DNA of 54,041 bases, from NCBI RefSeq assembly GCF_000315795.1, contig NZ_ANHY01000037.1, forward strand, positions 1 to 54,041, given 5' to 3'. The notes under the pieces were generated by a model. It searched no databases, was not told the origin of the DNA, and saw only the letters and a program-made list of their open reading frames with translations. Positions within the stretch are counted from its first letter, which is position 1. Each line of letters starts with the position of its first letter. Below are positions 44,783-52,628 of the stretch, piece by piece. The translations under genes were made by a program, and so were the position numbers. This stretch comes from Caenispirillum salinarum AK4. GTDB taxonomy: Bacteria > Pseudomonadota > Alphaproteobacteria > Rhodospirillales > Rhodospirillaceae.

Positions 44783-45907
44783 ATGCCCCAGATGGATGAC
44801 GCCGTTGCCCTGCTCTACGAGACCGTCGAGACCCCGGCGCTGTGGACCGAGGCCGTCGCCGCCCTGACCGCCGTCGTCGGCGCCGAAAAGGGCGCCATGT
44901 TCGGATCGATGCCGGGACGCCCCGACGGCTTCGCCACAAGCGGCTATCCGGCGGAGCAGGTCGCGGCCTACCAGGACCACCACTTCCGCAAGGACCTGTG
45001 GGCCGAGGCCGCCCTGAGGAGAGGGCCGCCGTCCGGGGAGCCGTGCGCGAGCGAGGACCTCGTCCCCGAGGCGGATCTCGTGGACAGCGCGTTCTACAAC
45101 GACTATCTGCGCCGCTTCGGCGACCGTCACGGCTGCGGGCTCAACTTCCGGTCGCCCGAGGGGGCGATGACCGTGGTCAACTTCGTGCGTGGTCCGCGCC
45201 GGGGCCCCTTCGGCCGCCGGTCGGTGGAGATGCTCAGGCAGGCCAGCCCGCACATCGCACGCGCCATGACGTTGCGCCGGCTGCTTGGCGGCGCCAGGGC
45301 CGGGCGGATGCGCCTGCAGGCTGCGCTCGACGGCCTGATCCAGCCGGTCCTGGTGGTGGACCGCCGGCTCCGCGTCCTGGAAATGAACAGCGCGGCGGAG
45401 CGCTTCCTCTCGGGCAGCAAGGCCTTGCGCTGCCGGGCCGGCGTGCTCGGCACGGGCGCGCCCTCGGCCGACCGGCAACTCGCCCGGCTTGTGGCCGATG
45501 CCGTGGCGGCGACGCGGGCCGGCGGCCCGCCGGGCGGTGCCGTCCTGCTCGATGCCGGCGACGGCGACCGCGTCGAGGTGGCCGTCACTTCGGTGAGGAG
45601 CCGGAGACCGGGCGATACCGAGGTCGGTACCCTCGCCCTGGTCGCTGTCGCACCATGGCGCGGCCTGACTGGATCAGGCGCCGCCAGACACCGCTTCATG
45701 GAAGCCCACGGGCTGACGCCGTCGGAGGCCGGCGTTCTCGGCCTTGTCGCCCAGGGTCACGGCGTGCCGGACATCGCCGCGAGGCTCGGGCTGACCACCG
45801 GCACGGTCAAAAGCTACCTAAAGTCCCTGCATGCCAAGCTTGAATGCAACAGCCGCCACGCCCTCGTGGCCCGCGCGCTGCGCTCGCCGGCGTGGTGGAT
45901 CGGCTGA
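44783..45907 (+). CDS. LuxR-family transcriptional regulator
   Basis: The 374-residue protein has a C-terminal LuxR-type helix-turn-helix (LTPSEAGVLGLVAQGHGVPD, recognition helix TTGTVKSYLKSLHAKL) and a PAS-like centre (PVLVVDRRLRVLEMNSAAE). The N-terminal third starts MDDAVALLYETVETPALWTE. ATG 44783 is chosen, because AGGAGG lies five bases upstream; GTG 44750 also opens the frame. The layout matches the regulator at 2245-3435. Its neighbours (a SnoaL-like secreted protein and an SRPBCC protein) are candidate targets, by position only. Confidence 0.82.
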   Translation: MPQMDDAVALLYETVETPALWTEAVAALTAVVGAEKGAMFGSMPGRPDGFATSGYPAEQVAAYQDHHFRKDLWAEAALRRGPPSGEPCASEDLVPEADLVDSAFYNDYLRRFGDRHGCGLNFRSPEGAMTVVNFVRGPRRGPFGRRSVEMLRQASPHIARAMTLRRLLGGARAGRMRLQAALDGLIQPVLVVDRRLRVLEMNSAAERFLSGSKALRCRAGVLGTGAPSADRQLARLVADAVAATRAGGPPGGAVLLDAGDGDRVEVAVTSVRSRRPGDTEVGTLALVAVAPWRGLTGSGAARHRFMEAHGLTPSEAGVLGLVAQGHGVPDIAARLGLTTGTVKSYLKSLHAKLECNSRHALVARALRSPAWWIG

Positions 45908-46004
45908 CTCCGCAGTTCGGCCGTCGGACGCGCCGATCCGCGACCCGCACCCGCCTTCCCCGCGTTGATCGGGTAGCGCGAATAGTGATCCCGGAGGAAC
46001 AACC

Positions 46005-46442
46005 ATGGTTCGCATTGTCGACAGCATTACCGTTCCCGCTCCGGTGGAGCAGGTCTACCAGTTCATGGACGCGTCCATCCGGATGATCGAACTGACGCCC
46101 GGCATGCAGAAGTCCGGCGACCTGGGCGGCGGCGGCGCCAAGGGCAAGGAATCGAAGGTCGAGTACACCTACGAGGTCACCGGCATGCCCATCCGCGGCG
46201 TCGTCGAGATCACCGAGACAGAGCAGAACCGCAAGGTGACCTACAGCCTGTCGGGCCCGACGCCGGGCACCTTCACCTGGAAGTTCACGCCCGAGGACAA
46301 CGGCACCAAGGTGGAACTGGAGGCCGAGTACGGTTCGCAGATGCCCATGCCCGACAGCATGCTGGCCTTCTTCACCAAGGCCTACAACGAGAACAACATC
46401 AAGGTGATGCTCGAACGCCTGCGGGACCAGTTCAAGACCTGA
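46005..46442 (+). CDS. SRPBCC-family protein
   Basis: This 145-residue START-like fold protein begins RIVDSITVPAPVEQVYQFMD, the usual first strand and helix of polyketide-cyclase-like SRPBCC domains. It ends in the long C-terminal helix (KAYNENNIKVMLERLRDQF). Such domains bind hydrophobic ligands. CCGGAGG precedes the ATG. A long hairpin separates it from the convergent lipoprotein gene. Confidence 0.85.
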   Translation: MVRIVDSITVPAPVEQVYQFMDASIRMIELTPGMQKSGDLGGGGAKGKESKVEYTYEVTGMPIRGVVEITETEQNRKVTYSLSGPTPGTFTWKFTPEDNGTKVELEAEYGSQMPMPDSMLAFFTKAYNENNIKVMLERLRDQFKT

Positions 46443-46452
46443 TCGGTCGCGT

Positions 46453-46489
46453 GGGACACGAGGGGCCGCCACGCTGCCCCTCGTGTCCC
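46453..46489. terminator. Hairpin between convergent SRPBCC and lipoprotein genes
   Basis: GGGACACGAGGGGC and GCCCCTCGTGTCCC are perfect 14-base arms with a nine-base loop, between two convergent stop codons. It lacks a U-tract, so its action as a terminator is uncertain. Confidence 0.5.
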
Positions 46490-46490
46490 G

Positions 46491-47273
46491 TCACGACGAC
46501 GCCGCGCCGCCGGCCGGCCGGAAACACAAGCCGAGGGTGGACCGCATGGTCCTTGCCTCATCGGGCGTGATCGCGTCATCGGCGACGGCCTCTATCACGA
46601 CGTCGCGAAGAAGCCCCCGCACGGTGGCCGGCGTCATGTCGGGATGCCGGTCGAAATCGGCGCCAAATCCGTCCCGGGCGCGTGCCTCGAACCGCGTGTA
46701 GACCTCGCGCACGGCCGGGCTCATCTCCATGGCGCAGGCGCGCACCTCCGCTCGCGTCAGGCGGGCGGCAGGACCTTCGGCGGGTGGCTGATAACCCGGC
46801 GTCTGCGGGTCCCAGAGGTCGACGTAGGAGCGGCCGCCGTACGTCCGGCGCGCCAGGACGACCTCGCCGTTGGTGAACACGTCATAGCACAGGCGCACGT
46901 TCCAGTTGGCGCACAGCCGGCCCCGATCCACCTCCCAGGTGCCGCCCTGCACTGCCGTCACGCCCATGCCGCCCGCCACGCGCTGGCGCGACACGGCGGT
47001 GCCGGTGAAGCCGTACTGGAACACCTCGGGATTGCTGCTGAGGTAGTGGACGTTGAGCGTCCGCCCGGCTACGAACCGCTCGATCTCGACCGGCGGAAGC
47101 AGCCGCCAGCCATCAGGGACCGCCGCGCGGGCCGTGGGCATGGCATCCGCCACGGCAGCCCCGACGCGAAGGTCGGCGCGCGTTTCCTCCGAGACCTCAA
47201 CCGTCGTGCAGGCGGACGACGCCAGGACAAAAGCAAGAAGGGCGGCGCGGGCGCGAAGGTAGCGGAAGATCAT
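46491..47273 (-). CDS. Putative lipoprotein, unknown function
   Basis: The 260-residue protein starts with a lipoprotein-type signal, ALLAFVLASSAC, with Cys22 as the likely lipidated residue. The -3 position is Ser rather than Leu. The body has two halves: a beta-rich part with a Cys pair (LCANWNVRLCYDV) and a helical C-terminal part rich in acidic residues (PDMTPATVRGLLRDVVIE). ATG 47273 is chosen because the upstream open frame is Arg/Pro-rich and would hide the signal sequence. I do not recognise a family. Confidence 0.6.
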   Translation of the reverse strand: MIFRYLRARAALLAFVLASSACTTVEVSEETRADLRVGAAVADAMPTARAAVPDGWRLLPPVEIERFVAGRTLNVHYLSSNPEVFQYGFTGTAVSRQRVAGGMGVTAVQGGTWEVDRGRLCANWNVRLCYDVFTNGEVVLARRTYGGRSYVDLWDPQTPGYQPPAEGPAARLTRAEVRACAMEMSPAVREVYTRFEARARDGFGADFDRHPDMTPATVRGLLRDVVIEAVADDAITPDEARTMRSTLGLCFRPAGGAASS

Positions 47274-47382
47274 GCGATGTGGTCCAGGCTGGGGATAGAC
47301 CGCATGCCTGTACCACTTTTTATTACAACAGAGCAACGGGCGGCCGTATACCCCGCCGCAGCCCCCCCGCCCCGCCGCCGGC

Positions 47383-47826
47383 TCAGGCGCCGCGCTCGAT
47401 GGCCGCGGCCTCCTCGGCCGGACCCGGAACGAAGGCCGCATCCCCGGTGCCGGCCCTCCAGGCCTCGTAGCGCCTGAGGTCCTGCCCGATCAGCTTCAAT
47501 GCCAGCCCCAGCACCGTCGCGTCGTCCAGCAACCCGGTCGCGATGATGACGTCGGGCATCAGGTCCATGGGATTGAGCACGTAGAGCAGCGCGAACACCA
47601 CCGACGCGATCGTTTTCCACGACACGTCCCGGTACCGCCCGGTGCGCCAGTCGTCCAGCAGGCGCAGCAGCAGGCGACCCTCGCCGGCGAAACGCGCCAG
47701 GGCGCCGCCGGTCATCTTGGTCTCCACCTCGCGTGCACGGCGGAGCGTCGCCGTCACGTCCTCGCGCCGCACGGACCGTGCGCCGCGCTTGAGAAAGCCT
47801 GTGTCGATGCGGTCGAGAACGCCCAT
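47383..47826 (-). CDS. DUF1232 (YkvA-like) protein
   Basis: The 147-residue protein contains the DUF1232 signature: a hydrophobic helix WKTIASVVFALLYVLNPMDL, then MPDVIIATGLLDDA with the invariant Pro-Asp and Asp-Asp pairs, followed by another hydrophobic helix. The function is unknown and it is probably membrane-associated. It follows the YebE-like gene by four bases, so the two are likely co-translated. Confidence 0.85.
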   Translation of the reverse strand: MGVLDRIDTGFLKRGARSVRREDVTATLRRAREVETKMTGGALARFAGEGRLLLRLLDDWRTGRYRDVSWKTIASVVFALLYVLNPMDLMPDVIIATGLLDDATVLGLALKLIGQDLRRYEAWRAGTGDAAFVPGPAEEAAAIERGA

Positions 47827-47830
47827 GGCG

Positions 47831-48625
47831 TCAGGCCTCCTCGCGGCCCAGTTCCAGGCGCGCTGCCTCGATCTTGGCGTCCAGGTGGCTGATCAGGTCG
47901 CGCGGCAGCCCCAGCGCGCCGGCCAGCCGCTCCAGGTACTGGTGCTCGGCCGGTACGTCGGGATCAATGGCAAGCCTGGAGGCCGCGTACAGCTCCGCCC
48001 CCTGCTCCGGCGTGCGGGCGAGGCGGGCGACGGCGAAGGCATCCGACTCCTCCGAGAAGGCATCCAGCAGGAACCCCTTCTCCTCGGACGACAGCTCCTG
48101 TTCGGCGATCTGCTGCTGGATGCGGGCGTGTTCGTCGCGATCGATGTGGCCGTCGCACTTGGCGGCGGCGATCATGGCGCGGATCAACGCCAGGCGGAAG
48201 TCGGCGCCGGCGCTGTCCTGATCGCTGTCGGGGGTGAAGCCGCTGGAGGCCGGCGGCGGCGCCAGGTCGAGCCCCGCACCCTGCCCCACGCGGGCCGGCG
48301 CGGCTTCCTGCGGGTCGCGGTTGCCCTTCCAGTCCGACCATGCCTTGTAGGCCAGGCCCGCCAGCAGCGCCGCGCCGCCGTACTTCAGCGCCTTGCCGCC
48401 CATCTTGCGGCCCTTCTTGGACCCCATCACCAGATTGATGAGGCCGCCGGACAGCGCACCGCCCATCATGCCGCCGGTGAAGCCGGAGCCGCCCTTGCCG
48501 CCACCGCCTTGGCCGGAGGAGTGCTGACCGCCGGAGCCGCCGCCCATCATGCGGCGCGCCTCCCGCTCCAGCTCGCGCGCTCCGCTGGAGCCGAGAACGC
48601 CTTCCATCAGCCGCCGCACGTCCAT
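47831..48625 (-). CDS. DUF533/YebE-like TerB-fold membrane protein
   Basis: The 264-residue protein has a Gly/Ser-rich N-terminus, a membrane-associated segment (ALKYGGAALLAGLAYKAW), and a C-terminal TerB-like helical domain (LALIRAMIAAAKCDGHIDRD, then LYAASRLAIDPDVPAEHQYL). It is the arrangement of E. coli YebE. GGAGGG lies upstream of the ATG. It forms a tight pair with the DUF1232 gene. Confidence 0.85.
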   Translation of the reverse strand: MDVRRLMEGVLGSSGARELEREARRMMGGGSGGQHSSGQGGGGKGGSGFTGGMMGGALSGGLINLVMGSKKGRKMGGKALKYGGAALLAGLAYKAWSDWKGNRDPQEAAPARVGQGAGLDLAPPPASSGFTPDSDQDSAGADFRLALIRAMIAAAKCDGHIDRDEHARIQQQIAEQELSSEEKGFLLDAFSEESDAFAVARLARTPEQGAELYAASRLAIDPDVPAEHQYLERLAGALGLPRDLISHLDAKIEAARLELGREEA

Positions 48626-48702
48626 GCAAACCCTCCTTCACCGAACCGGTTGAGATCACTGTCCCCTAGATGGACAGAATCCGGCGCCAGGGCAAGCGGC
48701 GG

Positions 48703-50322
48703 TCACCACACCGGTTGCAGGTCGAAGGTCTTCACCTTGGGCACGCTGTCGGGCGCGTTGAGCATGGCGCGCACGGCGCCGGTGCCCGGCAGGTCCTTGT
48801 CGAAGCGCGGCGTGCCCGTGGGCTGGCTTGCGTAGCACGCGATGATGTGGTCGCGCGGCGTCCCGAAGTAGCGGCCGCGCGGGCTGAACAGGTCGAAAAC
48901 GTGATCGCGCAGCACCTCGGCATAGCGCCCGGCGGTCTGCTGGTCCAGCCAGCCGTCGGGCTCGAAGCCCACCAGTTCGCCGTTGGCGAGCGAGCGCTTG
49001 TAGTAGACCTTGCGGATGCCGAACTCTGTCGGGCGGTCGTGAATGGGCGTGCCGGGCTCCAGCACGAAATGGCCGCACAGGATCTGGTCGATGTACGCGC
49101 TGTTGCGCAGCATGAAGTCGACGGTGTCGTCCAGGTCGTCCCGCGTTTCCGTGGGGAAGCCGACGATCAGGAAGATGTGATTGCGGATGCCCGCCTCCGA
49201 CGCCAGCCGCAGCGTCGTTTCCGAAGACTCCACCGTGTTGCCCTTGTCCATGAGCGCCAGGATGCGCTCCGACCCGCTCTCCAGTCCCCAGTAGACGGCG
49301 CGGCAGCCGGCCTTGTGCATGAGTTGAAGGATTTCGGGCGTGAAGTCGGCGGTAGGCTTGGCGAGCGCGTAGTAGTGCAGGTCCAGCCCTTGCGCCAGGA
49401 TTTCCTCGCTGATCTTCTTGAAGCGCTTGGCCGAGATCATCTCGTCGACGAAGGTGAACAGCCGCGCCCCGCGCGCCTCCTGCTGGTGCGCCATCTCGCG
49501 TACGACGCGGTCGATGGCCTGGGTCTTGTAGGTCCCGGCGTAGGAGGCGAAATGGTTGCAGAAGGTGCAGCGCCGCCAGTAGCAGCCGCGCGACGACAGC
49601 ACCGGATAGACCGGCTCGGGCACGAAGTACTGCGGCGGGTCGAAGTCGGCGAAATCGGCGAACGGCTGGGTGTTGTAGTCCACCGGGAAGCCGTCGCTGC
49701 TGACCTTGGCCCGGCCTGTCGCCGGGTCGTGGAAGGCCAGCCCCGGGATTTCCGGCAGCGGGTCGGCGCCCGACCGAAGGGCCTCCACCAGCGCCAGGAA
49801 GCAGGCCTCGCCGGCGTGCAGGACCAGATAATCCACGTAGTCCTCGGCCAGAAAGCCGTCCAGGTTCACGGCCTTGAAGAAGCCCCCGCCGAAGACGATG
49901 CGGATGCTGCGGTCGAGCCGGCGGATGGTGCGCGCCAGCAGCACCGCATAGGGCAGCTGGTCGGTGTAGGTGATGGAGATACCCACCACGCCCGGCCGCG
50001 TGGCCACCAGCGCCTCGGCATCGCGGATCACCCACCAGGGCGTCGGCGCACCGGCGCCTTCCGCGCGGCGCACGCGGTTCAGCCCGTTGTCGTAGAACAG
50101 CGAGAAATACTTGATGAACGGCTGCAAATGCCGGTCATACGTGGTGGGATCATCGAACTCGGCCCCGCCCTCGCGGAACACCGTGCCGGCGGCAACGAAG
50201 GCCTCGCGGTCCTCGAAGGACGGGTACAGGGCGTCGTCGCGCAGGGCCCGGTACAGGCCGTCGAACCGCCAGGCGTTGGTGTCGGCGCAGGACGCCTCGA
50301 ACCCCTCGCCCTTTTCCGCCAC
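48703..50322 (-). CDS. B12-binding-domain radical SAM protein, lacking its first strand
   Basis: The 539-residue frame has a cobalamin-binding-like Rossmann region (GVVGISITYTDQLPYAVLLA, IVFGGGFFKAVNL) and then a radical SAM barrel. The cluster motif is RGCYWRRCTFC, a C-x4-C-x2-C instead of the usual x3/x2 spacing, followed by FVDEMISAKRF and GLESGSERILALM. The frame is continuous with the TPR gene upstream: one TAG (50325-50323) separates them. The last residues of that gene (RVILVNGFGHYPAVPLGISL) look like the missing first strand and helix of this domain. GTG 50322 directly after the stop could restart translation, but only weakly. Confidence 0.8.
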   Translation of the reverse strand: MAEKGEGFEASCADTNAWRFDGLYRALRDDALYPSFEDREAFVAAGTVFREGGAEFDDPTTYDRHLQPFIKYFSLFYDNGLNRVRRAEGAGAPTPWWVIRDAEALVATRPGVVGISITYTDQLPYAVLLARTIRRLDRSIRIVFGGGFFKAVNLDGFLAEDYVDYLVLHAGEACFLALVEALRSGADPLPEIPGLAFHDPATGRAKVSSDGFPVDYNTQPFADFADFDPPQYFVPEPVYPVLSSRGCYWRRCTFCNHFASYAGTYKTQAIDRVVREMAHQQEARGARLFTFVDEMISAKRFKKISEEILAQGLDLHYYALAKPTADFTPEILQLMHKAGCRAVYWGLESGSERILALMDKGNTVESSETTLRLASEAGIRNHIFLIVGFPTETRDDLDDTVDFMLRNSAYIDQILCGHFVLEPGTPIHDRPTEFGIRKVYYKRSLANGELVGFEPDGWLDQQTAGRYAEVLRDHVFDLFSPRGRYFGTPRDHIIACYASQPTGTPRFDKDLPGTGAVRAMLNAPDSVPKVKTFDLQPVW

Positions 50323-51345
50323 CTAGCTTTTCACCAGCGAGATGCCCAGGGGCACCGCCGGATAGTGGCCGAAGCCGTTGACCAGGATCACGCGGCTGGG
50401 ATCGGCCGGAGCATCGGGAATGGCGGTCGGCGGCGCCTCGTACAGCAGGTCGAGGAACCGCTTGTCGTAGCCCGGCACGGCCTTGCGCGCGGCCTTGACC
50501 GCCTCGACGGCCTCGGCATGGCGGCCGGCGGCCTGCAGGCTTTCGACCAGCGCGGCATGGGCGTCGCCCACCTTGGGCGCCAGCGCGATGGAGCGCCGGA
50601 AGGCGTCGATGGCCTCGTCATAGCGGCCGGCGTCGTGCAGGGTCGCCCCCAGCACCCACAGCAGGCGCGGCGGCTGCGCGTCCGGGCAGCCCAGCGCCGC
50701 CTTCACGGCCGCCACCGCCTCGTCGTACCGGCCGCGCCGGCGCAGCAGGCGGCCGAGCAGCGCGTGCGCGGCCGATGCCGAAGGCGCCCGGGCCAGCAGC
50801 GCGCGCACGGCCTTTTCGGCGTCCTCGGGGCGGCCCTGGTCGAGCAGCACCGCCACCAGCCCGTCGGTGGCGGCCGGATTGCCGGGTGCGGCCTTGACGG
50901 CGGCGCGGGCCTCGGCCTCGGCGTCGGCCAGCGGTCCCCAGCCGCGCAGCGCGGCGGCGCGGATCAGGCGGGCGGACAGAACGGTGCGGTCGGCCTTGAG
51001 CGCGCGGCCGGCGGCCTCGGCGGCTTCCGTGTAGTCACCGGCGAAATAGAGCTTTTCGGCAATCTGCGTCAGCGCCCTGGCCCTGTCCGCCCCCTTCAGC
51101 CGCTTCGGCAGCCCCAGGGCCGCGGCGGCGGTGGCCTCGGCATCGGCGCGACGGCCGTCCTGCCACAGGGTCACCGCCTCCTCAAGGCGCGCCTCTGGCG
51201 GCACGGCGGCCATGGCAGGCATGCGCGCCGGTGCTCCGGGCATGACGGTGGGACCGGCGGGACGCGCCGGCCGGGCGGCGGCCTTGGCGGCGGACGGCGC
51301 GGCGACGGCGGCCAGGGGGAACGGCGGCAGCGGCTTGCCGGACAT
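50323..51345 (-). CDS. TPR-repeat protein, N-terminal part of an amber-split TPR/radical SAM protein
   Basis: The 340-residue frame has an Ala/Pro-rich start. About seven TPR-like helix pairs follow (LYFAGDYTEAAEAAGRALKA, LLRRRGRYDEAVAAVKAAL, TLHDAGRYDEAIDAFRRSIA). At the end come 23 residues that belong to a B12-binding radical SAM domain, up to the TAG at 50325-50323. The same frame continues as that domain. ATG 51345 is preceded by AGAGGT. Without the stop the product would be about 880 residues. TAG differs from the Tyr codon TAC by one base. Confidence 0.75.
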   Translation of the reverse strand: MSGKPLPPFPLAAVAAPSAAKAAARPARPAGPTVMPGAPARMPAMAAVPPEARLEEAVTLWQDGRRADAEATAAAALGLPKRLKGADRARALTQIAEKLYFAGDYTEAAEAAGRALKADRTVLSARLIRAAALRGWGPLADAEAEARAAVKAAPGNPAATDGLVAVLLDQGRPEDAEKAVRALLARAPSASAAHALLGRLLRRRGRYDEAVAAVKAALGCPDAQPPRLLWVLGATLHDAGRYDEAIDAFRRSIALAPKVGDAHAALVESLQAAGRHAEAVEAVKAARKAVPGYDKRFLDLLYEAPPTAIPDAPADPSRVILVNGFGHYPAVPLGISLVKS

Positions 51346-51533
51346 GGCGGACCTCTTCTTCGGAAACCGCCCGGAGTATGCGGAGAAAACACAGTCGGCA
51401 CAACCATCCGCGACTCGGGGGTTTTTCAGCGTTTGAAATCCCGCGCCGCGCACCGATGTCATGGTCGTGCGCTGCGGTACTCCCCCGTCCCCCAATCCGG
51501 CTCCCCGGCCGCGCGCGCGACAAGGAGGCCCTT

Positions 51534-52484
51534 ATGACCACCCCGATCCCCATCACCGTCTGCGAAGGCGACGGCGTCGGTCCCGAGATCGCCGACGCGG
51601 TGCTGCGCATCCTGGAGGAAGCCGGCGCGCCCCTGGCCGTGGAGTTCGCGCCCGCAAGCCGCGCCGCCGCCATCGCACGCAACAGCGGCGCGCTGCTGTG
51701 CGGGCCGCTGAAGGCGGAGACGGTGCGGGACCTGCACGCCGAGGCCGCAGTGGTGGCGGAGGTGCGGCGGGCGCGGGCGCCGGCGCCCTTCGTCCGGGCG
51801 GCGACACCGGGCCTGGACCTGACGGTGGTGCGCGCGCTCGACGATCGTCCCGGCGCGGTCGCGCGCGTGGCGGTGGAGGCGGCCCGGGCTCACGGACGGC
51901 GGCGGCTGACCGTGCTCACGGGCGGCAGCCGCGCCGATGACACCCTGGTGGACGCGGTCATGGCGCACGCGCCCGCCGACCGGCTGCAGGTAGAGCGCCG
52001 CCCGGTGGACGCGGCGACGGCGCAACTCGTCACCGAGCCGGGCAGCCTGGAGGCCGTGGTGGTCCCGGCCGTGCACGGCGCCGTGGTCGCCGGGGTGGCG
52101 ACGCGGCTGGCCGGGGGCACGACGCTGACGTCGCTGACCATCAGCGGCCGCGGCGGCGACGCCTTCGCCTGCGCCCACGGCCCCGCCTTCAGCCGTGCCG
52201 GCCAGGACGAGGCCAACCCCTCGGGCCTGCTGCTAGCGGCCGTCGACCTTCTGATGCACCTCGGCCTTGAGGACGACGCGACGCGCATCCACAACGCCTG
52301 GGCCCGCACCATCGAGGACGGCATCCACACCCCCGACCTCCACCATCAGAGCACGAGCTGGCGCAAGGTGGGCACCGGCGGCTTCGCCAAGGCCGTGATC
52401 ACGCGCCTCGGCCTGCGCCCCGTGCACCTGCCGGCCGCGCCGCATGGAACCGGCAAGGACGGCCACATCCTGGCGGCAGAGTAG
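51534..52484 (+). CDS. Isocitrate/isopropylmalate dehydrogenase-like protein, shortened
   Basis: The 316-residue protein follows the fold of decarboxylating IDH/IPMDH: TVCEGDGVGPEIADAVLRIL at the start and CAHGPAFSRAGQDEANPSGL near 220. After that come a C-terminal dimer-like segment and an ISTSW-like tail. It is shorter than bacterial IDHs. The substrate motif R-E-N-T-E is replaced by VVRALDDRP. The catalytic Lys motif is not seen, and the metal-binding G-D-I-x-S-D region reads GAVVAGVA. It therefore looks catalytically inactive. CAAGGAGG precedes ATG 51534. It is divergent from the TPR gene. Confidence 0.7.
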   Translation: MTTPIPITVCEGDGVGPEIADAVLRILEEAGAPLAVEFAPASRAAAIARNSGALLCGPLKAETVRDLHAEAAVVAEVRRARAPAPFVRAATPGLDLTVVRALDDRPGAVARVAVEAARAHGRRRLTVLTGGSRADDTLVDAVMAHAPADRLQVERRPVDAATAQLVTEPGSLEAVVVPAVHGAVVAGVATRLAGGTTLTSLTISGRGGDAFACAHGPAFSRAGQDEANPSGLLLAAVDLLMHLGLEDDATRIHNAWARTIEDGIHTPDLHHQSTSWRKVGTGGFAKAVITRLGLRPVHLPAAPHGTGKDGHILAAE

Positions 52485-52511
52485 ATAAAGGATCACGTAC
52501 GGGCGCGACCG

Positions 52512-52537
52512 GAGCCGGCGAGACGTCTCGCCGGCTC
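52512..52537 (+). terminator. Terminator after the IDH-like gene
   Basis: GAGCCGGCGAGAC and GTCTCGCCGGCTC are a perfect 26-base palindrome, with a stem of about 11 pairs and a tight loop, followed by TTATCTTTC. Confidence 0.75.
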
Positions 52538-52569
52538 TTATCTTTCGAGGTACCCCTCCCCTTCGCCGC

Positions 52570-52599
52570 TTGTCGGAACACGAATCAAGAGCATCATAC
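52570..52599 (+). promoter_or_regulatory. Possible promoter of the duplicated-domain lipoprotein
   Basis: TTGTCG (52570-52575), an 18-base spacer and TCATAC (52594-52599) lie 30 bases upstream of ATG 52629. The match is modest. Confidence 0.3.
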
Positions 52600-52628
52600 C
52601 TCATTCACCACCTTTCAGAGATGGTAAG

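Noticed and set aside
50323-50325. Pyrrolysine reading of the amber codon in the TPR/radical SAM gene
   Set aside because: Nothing in the window points to pyl genes, and the residue lies in an ordinary domain strand. A Tyr-to-stop change or sequence error is simpler.
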